Positions 1-5,147 of a stretch of DNA of 6,431 bases are shown piece by piece. The position numbers were made by a program, and so were the translations under genes. The stretch lies in NCBI GenBank assembly GCA_027858555.1, contig JAQICP010000394.1, positions 1 to 6,431 on the forward strand. Reading direction: 5' to 3'. Within the stretch, counting starts at the first letter, position 1; each line of letters opens with the position of its first letter. Under the pieces are notes generated by a model. That model saw nothing but the letters and a program-made list of their open reading frames with translations, did no database searches and was not told where the DNA came from. This DNA comes from Vallitaleaceae bacterium (lineage in GTDB: Bacteria; Bacillota; Clostridia; Lachnospirales; Vallitaleaceae).

Positions 1-43
1 GTTCTTCTTGCATACGTTCCATTATTACTTTCTTTTTATCCAC
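1..43 (-). CDS. 5' end of next operon gene, truncated by window edge
   Basis: Only the first 14 codons are visible. A GTG start at 43-41 follows AAGGAG at 56-51 with a 7-base spacer, and the frame stays open to the window edge, giving M-D-K-K-K-V-I-M-E-R-M-Q-E-E. An in-frame ATG at 22-20 lacks a comparable ribosome site, so GTG is preferred. The gene starts 14 bases after the stop of the winged-helix gene, so it is almost certainly in the same operon. In Tn1549-type elements the PrgI-like gene is usually followed by the VirB4-type secretion ATPase, which makes VirB4 the leading guess. The visible residues are too few to show it, and the charged N-terminus could equally belong to a small accessory protein. 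Confidence 0.6.
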   Translation of the reverse strand, partial: MDKKKVIMERMQEE

Positions 44-57
44 AGTAACGCTCCTTC

Positions 58-324
58 CTAGACAATTTCATACACATTAGCCTTCCTTGTTCCATCATCA
101 TCTCTTTTCGAATGGATCATAATATAACCACTCTCATCAAGTTTATGCAGATTTCGCCTTACAGCTGATCTACTTATGTTCAGCATACGACTTATTTTAC
201 CAATCGATATTTGTATCTTCCCAGATGCTCCAACAAGATCACACAACAATGTGTATATGTACTTACCAGTGATTGTTGCATCTAGGCTTCCTGCCATTTT
301 ATACTTCAATGTATAATCGTCCAT
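58..324 (-). CDS. small winged helix-turn-helix DNA-binding protein
   Basis: This 88-residue protein looks like a stand-alone winged helix domain. A first helix (about residues 20-32) is followed by a helix-turn-helix at about 39-66, with I-S-R-M-L-N-I-S-R-S-A-V-R-R-N-L as turn and recognition helix, then L-D-E-S-G-Y-I. The wing is at about 70-87, built around K-R-D-D-D-G-T-R-K-A. This pattern is typical of MarR/GntR-like and replication-initiator-type winged helices; I cannot name the subfamily. There is no ligand or membrane domain. The ATG lies 4 bases after the stop of the upstream PrgI-like gene, and its weak ribosome site (GGAAG, 336-332) sits inside that gene's end, suggesting translational coupling. 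It may regulate the element or bind DNA during transfer. The fold is clear but the role is unknown. Confidence 0.8.
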   Translation of the reverse strand: MDDYTLKYKMAGSLDATITGKYIYTLLCDLVGASGKIQISIGKISRMLNISRSAVRRNLHKLDESGYIMIHSKRDDDGTRKANVYEIV

Positions 325-328
325 ATTT

Positions 329-652
329 TCACTTCCATTCTTCTAAATACTTATACTTATATACCTTTTGTGACCTTGCAAACCTCACCATAAACCCGAC
401 CTGGTCGACAACCGATATATTTGTCTTGTCTTTTGTCAGCATCATCACACTTCCAGATATTGCTATTAGTATGAACACCATACTTGTTACAACATTTCTA
501 AAAATCAAAAATAGCAGGGCATCTATTCCACCTGCTACTAAAGTTACTAAGATTGTTTTAAGTAATTCTTCTTTACCAAATCCATCAAAGATTTCAACTC
601 GTGTTTTTAATCCATGTGGTATATATAGTGTTTGCTTTAAACTAGTCTCCAT
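329..652 (-). CDS. PrgI/VirB3-like conjugal transfer membrane protein
   Basis: A 107-residue inner-membrane protein with a short cytoplasmic N-terminus (L-Y-I-P-H-G-L at 9-15), two adjacent hydrophobic helices (about 32-51 and 54-72) and a basic, aromatic C-terminal tail (V-Y-K-Y-K-Y-L-E-E-W at 97-106). The size, the N-terminal Y-I-P motif, the two-helix hairpin and the position next to the VirB6-like gene match the PrgI family of Gram-positive conjugative elements. That family is the counterpart of VirB3/TrbD, which docks the VirB4 ATPase at the membrane. The ATG at 652 has AAGGAAGG at 666-659 with a 6-base spacer, and the site overlaps the stop codon of the preceding gene. Assignment rests on architecture and synteny rather than a search. 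Confidence 0.75.
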   Translation of the reverse strand: METSLKQTLYIPHGLKTRVEIFDGFGKEELLKTILVTLVAGGIDALLFLIFRNVVTSMVFILIAISGSVMMLTKDKTNISVVDQVGFMVRFARSQKVYKYKYLEEWK

Positions 653-664
653 CTTCCACCTTCC

Positions 665-874
665 TTACCCATAATAATGCATTGCTATATCTCTAATGAC
701 ATAGACAGACTCTGCCAATATATAGAACATAATTGTATTTTTAATTCGCTTCTTATAGGTGGCAGCCTGTTCTTCATCTGATGCTATCGAGATAAAACAA
801 TACACGATTCTAAGGACAGCTCCAGAACGAATCAGAACAATAAAAGCTAAGGCCATTTCATCTACGATATCCAT
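665..874 (-). CDS. 69-residue two-helix membrane protein of the transfer operon
   Basis: I do not recognise this protein at family level with certainty. It has two hydrophobic helices (about 8-31 and 46-62) joined by a charged loop with D-E-E-Q and K-K-R-I-K-N-T, and it ends H-Y-Y-G. An AAGGAGG ribosome site at 888-882 overlaps the stop of the VirB6-like gene and lies 7 bases before the ATG, so the start is well supported and translation is probably coupled. Its fixed position between the VirB6-like and PrgI-like genes suggests a small structural part of the conjugation channel. The helix-charged loop-helix layout is like VirB2/TrbC pilins, though there is no signal peptide. No enzyme motif is visible. 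Confidence 0.7.
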   Translation of the reverse strand: MDIVDEMALAFIVLIRSGAVLRIVYCFISIASDEEQAATYKKRIKNTIMFYILAESVYVIRDIAMHYYG

Positions 875-886
875 CTTTCATCCTCC

Positions 887-1726
887 TTATTTCGTAATCA
901 CTGATTTGCCCATTTGATAAATTCTAGCCGTCGAGTAGATCTTGTTCATCATACTACCGCCACCTTGACCACCTGAAATGATAATAAATTCTTGCAAGAA
1001 CTTAGGCGTTCTTAGTGCTAGTAATAATGCCGCTAGTCCCCAAAATACATGTGTGTTTAGCATCAAAGCTATGCCTAGTTTTGCTAGAATTATCTGGACC
1101 ATAACTGCTAAGGTACTTTGAAAAAACTTCTGAATATACGTTCTGAAAATACCGTTATCATTATCCATTAATCCAACACAGGCAAGTGGAACACCTATTC
1201 TTAGAATCAATATTTCAAGACCTCTTGTAAGAAACTGAATATATAACATAAAAAAACAGATAAAGAATATTAAAGATAAAATCCCTGTAAAAATACCTGA
1301 TGAAGATATCCCAGTTATGATGGCTGCAAAATCAGTAGCCATATCATCCGATATAATTGCAATCACTTGACTACTCATATCAGCGACTATCTCTGCTAAC
1401 CAGTCATAAAGGGTTGGAAAACAGATGGCAACTGCAAGTGCTTTGAAGAATCCTGTCAGCAAAATGATGGGTTCTGTATCCGCGTCACCTTCGGTCCATA
1501 AAATATATCTTTCAAAGCCTTTCTTCAAAAATTTCAAAATAATCAACGACACACCAAAAGTAAAAAAGATATCAAAAATACCGCTGACACCACTTGTACC
1601 TAGAAGTGTATCCATATAATCTTCTGCATGAAGAGCTATAGGAACAATCCCTTCAAGCATGGTATTTACATATAACATGCAGCCGGTTAACAGTGCTGCT
1701 ATTAATTGCATTATGACAAACTCCAA
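887..1726 (-). CDS. VirB6/TrbL-like polytopic conjugation channel protein (CD0411-like)
   Basis: A 279-residue multi-spanning membrane protein. Hydrophobic segments lie at about 2-22, 48-67, 86-107, 144-166, 170-188 and 205-238, with a glycine-rich stretch (S-G-G-Q-G-G-G-S, 251-258) and a basic C-terminus. Polytopic proteins of this size just after the DUF6133-like gene in Tn1549-type elements are called TrbL/VirB6-like, and are thought to form the inner-membrane pore of the secretion channel. Start choice: TTG at 1726 has AGGAGG (1740-1735) 8 bases upstream. An in-frame GTG at 1735 overlaps that site and would add three residues; an ATG at 1711 has only a GGAG nearby. The gene follows a hairpin with T-runs (1771-1746), so expression may be reduced relative to upstream genes. 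Confidence 0.8.
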   Translation of the reverse strand: MEFVIMQLIAALLTGCMLYVNTMLEGIVPIALHAEDYMDTLLGTSGVSGIFDIFFTFGVSLIILKFLKKGFERYILWTEGDADTEPIILLTGFFKALAVAICFPTLYDWLAEIVADMSSQVIAIISDDMATDFAAIITGISSSGIFTGILSLIFFICFFMLYIQFLTRGLEILILRIGVPLACVGLMDNDNGIFRTYIQKFFQSTLAVMVQIILAKLGIALMLNTHVFWGLAALLLALRTPKFLQEFIIISGGQGGGSMMNKIYSTARIYQMGKSVITK

Positions 1727-1745
1727 TGTCCTCACCTCCTCCTAA

Positions 1746-1771
1746 AAAACAGCCTGTGGCAAAAGCCACAG
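1746..1771 (-). terminator. intercistronic hairpin with T-tracts on both strands (possible attenuator)
   Basis: A 7-base-pair GC-rich stem (CTGTGGC / GCCACAG, 1771-1765 with 1760-1754) closes a 4-base loop. On the minus strand it is followed after four bases by TTTTTT (1749-1744). On the plus strand it is followed by TTTTTT at 1776-1781, so it resembles a bidirectional intrinsic terminator. It lies between the DUF6133-like stop and the VirB6-like ribosome site, inside an operon that seems otherwise continuous. Partial termination or protection of the upstream mRNA end is more likely than a full stop. The stem is short, so efficiency is uncertain. Confidence 0.55.
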
Positions 1772-1787
1772 ACCATTTTTTCATTAA

Positions 1788-2018
1788 TTACCCAGCAAAA
1801 TCAAACATATCTTGAATACGTTCTTCAAGGGTTGGTAAGATGATATCTCCGAATAATGCATAAAGTCCTGCCAGTAAAAGCGCTCCAATAACGACTGAAA
1901 TCAAAATCTTCACAGCTGAATCAACGAAGCCTTCACCACGTTTATCACTAAGGATAACCTTGGTTTTTAATGCTAAGTTTACTAGTTTCATTTGTGCTCT
2001 TTTTGCAATCTTTTTCAT
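1788..2018 (-). CDS. DUF6133-like small membrane protein of Tn1549-type elements
   Basis: A 76-residue protein with a basic N-terminus, the motif K-R-G-E-G-F-V-D (26-33), one strong hydrophobic helix at about 36-57 and an amphipathic C-terminus ending M-F-D-F-A-G. The R-G-E-G-F-V-D motif plus helix is what I recall of the DUF6133 family, which sits between Maff2-like and VirB6-like genes in Tn1549-type conjugative elements. Its biochemical role is unknown. Start choice: an upstream in-frame ATG at 2033 is not used, because the GGAGG at 2029-2025 would lie inside the coding sequence. That same GGAGG is 6 bases from the ATG at 2018. The motif before the helix also resembles a type IV-pilin-like processing site, which hints at a filament or scaffold role; this is speculative. 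Confidence 0.78.
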   Translation of the reverse strand: MKKIAKRAQMKLVNLALKTKVILSDKRGEGFVDSAVKILISVVIGALLLAGLYALFGDIILPTLEERIQDMFDFAG

Positions 2019-2075
2019 TTTATACCTCCACATAATTATTGAATATAGTTGAATTTCCTAATCTTCTTTTCTTGA

Positions 2076-2173
2076 TTAAGAATAGTAACCAATGATTAAG
2101 TTAAGTGTTGCAGATGCAAGAATGGCTCCAATAACAGATATAATAACTGTAGTTATACGATTATTCCATTTTT
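2076..2173 (-). CDS. Maff2-like membrane protein, exon 2 (3' part after the intron)
   Basis: This is the 3' exon of the gene split by the group II intron. Read from 2173 in the phase set by the last exon 1 base (A at 4903), it gives K-K-W-N-N-R-I-T-T, then a hydrophobic helix (residues about 89-110 of the spliced protein), and ends I-I-G-Y-Y-S with TAA at 2078-2076. Alone it has no start codon or ribosome site and would not be made. It supplies the short basic cytoplasmic loop and the last membrane helix. The clean in-frame join and intact stop argue that this is a functional spliced gene rather than a decayed remnant. The downstream gene's start is 57 bases further on. Confidence 0.85.
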
Positions 2174-2220
2174 ATATCGATAGGTAACCCTTTGATATCA
2201 TCTCCAGGTTTTCCCCCGAT
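2174..2220 (-). ncRNA. intron domain VI with branch-point adenosine and 3' splice site
   Basis: The basal helix pairs ATCGG (2220-2216) with TCGAT (2180-2176), counting one G-U pair. A single unpaired A at 2181 follows, and the helix continues with GGG (2215-2213) against CCT (2184-2182). That A is the eighth base from the intron end, the expected position of the lariat-forming branch point. The intron ends AT at 2175-2174, and exon 2 begins with the run of five A at 2173-2169. The upper part of the domain is loosely paired by eye. Confidence 0.82.
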
Positions 2221-2222
2221 CC

Positions 2223-2256
2223 ACACCGTGCATGAGACTTTCACCTCACACGGCGT
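2223..2256 (-). ncRNA. intron domain V (catalytic hairpin)
   Basis: A 34-base hairpin with lower stem ACGCCGTG (2256-2249) against CACGGTGT (2230-2223), a two-base bulge (TG, 2232-2231), an upper stem TGAG-G / G-TCTCA and a GAAA-type tetraloop region within GGTGAAAGTC. This is the most conserved group II intron element and binds the catalytic metals. The catalytic triad position reads CGC (2255-2253) rather than the more common AGC, a variant known from some bacterial introns. It lies 45 bases after the maturase stop codon, as expected for an ORF in domain IV. Confidence 0.9.
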
Positions 2257-2301
2257 TCCATCGTTCTATGATTTTAAATAACTTGTAAATTCAACGAATT
2301 G

Positions 2302-4179
2302 TTAAAGAATAAGCTCTTCTCTTTTTGCAAGAATTCTAAGACGATTCACCTTTTTCATCTGCTTAACATCAAGTTTTAATACTTCAAGATATTTATTAAT
2401 GGTTTCTTCACGAATTGCATGAATGAGTTTATGTACAACATCATTAAGAAAGATTAAATTCTTATAGATGTCTAGCCCATCAAATTCTCTTGGTATTTTA
2501 TGATGACAATGCATATGACCTATCTTTAAAGGTTGTTTGGTAATAGCACAATTTCCCTGTTGAGCAGAATAAAGTGATAAACGATTATCATTATATTCAA
2601 TCGTTTGACCCTTTACAGGATTTCTCATGAGATAGAAAAGTATATCCATATCCACTTTTTGAAGCTTCTTATGAATTTTCTCCCTACCTTCTGCTGTATA
2701 TTTGTTGATTATCAAAAGCTTAAACATTGGATTCTTATGTTGTACAAATCCAATTGGTGCAATCACAGTATTGTGAACATATCTTATCTGCGAACTTGCC
2801 CCATATCTTTCTTTAATAACAGGTAATAAATGCTTTCCTTCTCGTTTAAGGTTATTCTTGAATCTCGCTCCAAAGCTCTTTTTGACTGAAAAGGCAATAG
2901 TTGAAAAATCATTACTGACATGAGTTGCATATCTGTAATAAAAATGAATCCCTAATACATAGGCATTGTAATTCACTACTGCTTCGTACCCCTTCGCTCT
3001 AGTCGATGGGTTCTGAATTTTCTTGATGTGTTCTTTTGTCTTACTTTTGATTCTCTTTTTGGCTTTATCTGAAATATGTGATTTCACTGTGAAACGTTTG
3101 TTTCCCTTGGCATCTTTCCCGTTTTCGTGTAGTTTCATCCTAAATCCCAAGAACTCCGAATATTCCTTTTTAAGGTTTACAATTTTAGATTTATCTGGAC
3201 TTATATCAAGTCCTAATCTGTCTTTAAGCCACTTTGTTGTAGCTACAAACATTCTTTTTGCATCATTGTGATTTCTGCAAAAAATCCTAAAATCATCTGC
3301 GTACCTTACGATATAACATTCCTTAAGGTTTGTTCTTCGAAGTGCCCGATACTTATCACCTTTATCTACCTTAAGATTTTTTCTTATTTTCAGATAGTTA
3401 TGTTCAGTTGGAATATCTTCCCACTGACTTGTTATCCACCAATCTAATTCATTTAAAACGACGTTGGATAATAGGGGTGATATAATACCGCCTTGAGGTG
3501 TTCCTTTTGTAGGAAATCCAATACTAGCAACTTCTGCTTTAAGCATCACTGATAAAATACTTATTAACTTTTTATCTCTAATACCTAAGTACCACAATTG
3601 TTTAAGCAACTTTCCATGGTTAACATTATCAAAGAATCCTTTAATATCTATGTCTACCACATAATGTAGCTTATTCACTTGCATATACTTATAGCATTGT
3701 GCCAAAGCATGTTCCGTGCTTCTGTTAGGACGAAAGCCATTACTTCTTTCATGAAACTTTGCTTCACAAATTGGCTCCAACACTTGTAAGATACATTGTT
3801 GAATTAATCTATCCACAATTGTTGGAATACCTAATGGTCTTGTCTTTCCTGAGTCACCTTTTGGAATTTCAACTCTTTTTATTGCTTGGGGTTGATACCA
3901 TGTCAACTTCTTTTTCACATGATTAATCAGATTTTCATCTTGCCATTTAGCTAAATCAAAAATAGTCTTATTGTCCACACCTGCTGTTTTACTTCCACTA
4001 TTCTTTTTAAGATTACGATAAGCAAGCTTAATATTTTCCTCATTGGCTATCAACTCAATTAGGTTATTGAACACTATATTTTTCTTACTTTGGTCATAAA
4101 GCTTGTCTTGAATTAGTTGTAGGTCATAATATTCAGCGTTTCTGAGCTTTTGTTTCTTTTGTACTCTTTTCGTTGTCAA
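2302..4179 (-). CDS. ltrA: group II intron-encoded reverse transcriptase/maturase with HNH endonuclease
   Basis: A 625-residue LtrA-family protein that helps the intron fold and splice, and copies it into new DNA sites. Order of domains: N-terminal RT0 region with E-Y-Y-D (16-19); RT block with K-T-R-P-L-G-I-P (112-119), D-I-D-I-K-G-F-F-D (176-184), G-T-P-Q-G-G-I-I-S-P (226-235) and catalytic Y-A-D-D (293-296); maturase/thumb region about 340-500; HNH endonuclease about 536-590 with H-C-H-H-K-I-P (557-563), N-L (574-575) and H-K-L-I-H (583-587). The HNH lacks the usual CxxC zinc pairs; only C544 is in that area. The start is TTG at 4179 with AAGGAG at 4196-4191, 11 bases upstream. Length is normal and no break is seen. 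The symbol ltrA is the family name used for homologues. Confidence 0.93.
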   Translation of the reverse strand: MTTKRVQKKQKLRNAEYYDLQLIQDKLYDQSKKNIVFNNLIELIANEENIKLAYRNLKKNSGSKTAGVDNKTIFDLAKWQDENLINHVKKKLTWYQPQAIKRVEIPKGDSGKTRPLGIPTIVDRLIQQCILQVLEPICEAKFHERSNGFRPNRSTEHALAQCYKYMQVNKLHYVVDIDIKGFFDNVNHGKLLKQLWYLGIRDKKLISILSVMLKAEVASIGFPTKGTPQGGIISPLLSNVVLNELDWWITSQWEDIPTEHNYLKIRKNLKVDKGDKYRALRRTNLKECYIVRYADDFRIFCRNHNDAKRMFVATTKWLKDRLGLDISPDKSKIVNLKKEYSEFLGFRMKLHENGKDAKGNKRFTVKSHISDKAKKRIKSKTKEHIKKIQNPSTRAKGYEAVVNYNAYVLGIHFYYRYATHVSNDFSTIAFSVKKSFGARFKNNLKREGKHLLPVIKERYGASSQIRYVHNTVIAPIGFVQHKNPMFKLLIINKYTAEGREKIHKKLQKVDMDILFYLMRNPVKGQTIEYNDNRLSLYSAQQGNCAITKQPLKIGHMHCHHKIPREFDGLDIYKNLIFLNDVVHKLIHAIREETINKYLEVLKLDVKQMKKVNRLRILAKREELIL

Positions 4180-4902
4180 AGTTAGCTAGTCTCCTTGATG
4201 GATTTTGCCTTTTTAGTCATACTCGAACCTTTGAATCATTTACAATTATTGATTATTCATAATAACGACTTGAGCCTATCCCTCCACGGTTTGTTATCAC
4301 CGCTTCACAGGTACTATGGCTCTACTTTCAGACAGATTAAAATAGGTTATATGCTAGCACTTTCCCTATTACTGTTTCATCATGTGCAATCACTCCACAT
4401 TCTGCCCTTACCACGTTCCGATACTTTTATCTGTTCATATATCCTTAGGTTCATCCTATAAGCCTGTATGCTTGATAGTGCCTGTAACACTATAAGGTCT
4501 TTCATAACACAAAATTCTTACTAAACCCCACACACTCCACACTTTGGTGGAAATAGCATTTCTACTACTCAATGGTCTAGACCTGTACATTCGGATGTTC
4601 GTCAGTGACTTTATCTGTCACATTCTAACCATAAATATTTTATAGACTCCCGGCATATCCATTACACAACCTACCTCTAGGTGCTTTCCTCAACATAACT
4701 TGTTAGGGTAATCTTCTGCCGACTTCATCGAGCTTCAAACTATTTCTCTATTGCAAGAGATATAGCATGTCGAAGTATTAGAGAGACGTTTCAGGGCGTT
4801 ACCCCATCATTCCATCAATTCAAGTATCAGTTCTCCGAGAACCGATTTTAATATTGTAAATCGGACTCGTGCCTAACCTTTTCAGTTAGGAACGTGTCAC
4901 AC
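4180..4902 (-). ncRNA. intron 5' ribozyme region (domains I-III and start of domain IV), no gene
   Basis: This 723-base stretch has no credible protein gene and is accounted for as ribozyme. Beyond the GTGTG 5' end it holds many local stems: CCTAAC/GTTAGG (4890-4885 with 4877-4872), CCGATTT/AAATCGG (4864-4858 with 4848-4842), GTTCT/AGAAC (4842-4838 with 4834-4830), and near the domain III position CGGT/ACCG (4302-4299 with 4290-4287) around a GATAACAA loop. A GGGATAGGCTCAAGTC stretch (4282-4267) precedes domain IV. Domain borders and exon-binding sites were not resolved by eye. Confidence 0.75.
4182..4220 (-). promoter_or_regulatory. short leader ORF overlapping the maturase ribosome site
   Basis: An ATG at 4220, with AAAGG at 4232-4228 seven bases upstream, opens a 12-codon frame (M-T-K-K-A-K-S-I-K-E-T-S) that stops at TAA 4184-4182. 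The stop is two bases before the TTG start of the maturase, and the reading frame spans the maturase AAGGAG (4196-4191). Ribosomes ending here could re-start at the weak TTG, or could block it, so it may tune maturase output by coupling. It may also be a chance ORF; no homologue was checked. Confidence 0.35.
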
Positions 4903-5146
4903 TCTGGTCCATTTCATCAGCTGCACTTCTTCGTATAAAAAAGTAAATGAGAAGTACAACACCTACAATTGGTGCTAGAATCATTAACCACACCGTCAAA
5001 TCATTAATAAGATCTTGCGTACCTGTCGCTAGCTTGCTATCACCTACTTCACTTGCATATGCAGTCGTTGACATTAGGAATAGAATATAAAAGGCAACAG
5101 ATGATTTTTTCACCCATTGCCAAAGTCTCTTCATTTTTAGTTTCAT
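4903..5146 (-). CDS. Maff2-like small membrane protein, exon 1 (5' part before the intron)
   Basis: Exon 1 codes for 81 residues plus one base of codon 82. It starts at ATG 5146, preceded by AGGAG at 5160-5156 (spacer 9), one base after the VirD4-like stop. An N-terminal hydrophobic segment ending S-T-T-A-Y-A-S suggests a signal peptide cut after about residue 31, and a membrane helix follows at about 52-71, then R-R-S-A-A-D-E-M-D-Q. The spliced 113-residue product gains a third helix. Signal peptide plus two helices is the VirB2/TrbC pilin layout, and the position directly after the coupling protein gene is that of Maff2-family proteins in Tn1549-type elements. Without splicing, translation reads five extra codons (S-V-T-R-S) and stops at 4888-4886, giving an 86-residue product without the last helix. 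Confidence 0.85.
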
Positions 5147-5147
5147 G

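Larger units (their letters stand above)
2174..4902 (-). mobile_element. group II intron, complete, inserted in the Maff2-like gene
   Basis: A 2729-base retroelement that acts as a self-splicing ribozyme and moves by retrohoming with its encoded protein. The 5' end is GTGTGACACG at 4902-4893, matching the GUGYG start of group II introns. The 3' end is AT at 2175-2174, matching the AY rule. Between them are a structured 5' region (domains I-III), a domain IV holding the maturase ORF, domain V (2256-2223) and domain VI with a bulged A. Removing exactly this interval joins the host gene in frame over 113 codons. The encoded protein with HNH domain and the domain V/VI form suggest a bacterial chloroplast-like (IIB-type) lineage, but that class is inferred. 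All domains look intact, so the intron is probably active. No second copy is in the window. Confidence 0.93.

Noticed and set aside
273..674. 133-codon plus-strand ORF
   Set aside because: It is antisense to the PrgI-like and winged-helix genes, both of which have good ribosome sites and family-like sequence; it shows no domain of its own.
2031..2033. ATG at 2033 as the start of the DUF6133-like protein
   Set aside because: It would place the GGAGG ribosome site inside the coding sequence and has no site of its own; ATG at 2018 is ideally spaced.
4195..4461. 88-codon plus-strand ORF within the intron
   Set aside because: It lies antisense to ribozyme domains I-III, has no convincing ribosome site, and the stretch is explained by RNA structure.
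4550..4556. CUAUUUC as exon-binding site 2 pairing with GAAAUGG just upstream of the 5' splice site
   Set aside because: A 7-base match allowing G-U is likely by chance in over 700 bases, and I found no clean partner for exon-binding site 1 nearby, so targeting pairs are left unassigned.
2076..5146. Reading the Maff2-like gene as a pseudogene
   Set aside because: The insertion is a complete group II intron and removal restores an intact frame with a stop, so the gene is interrupted but probably functional.
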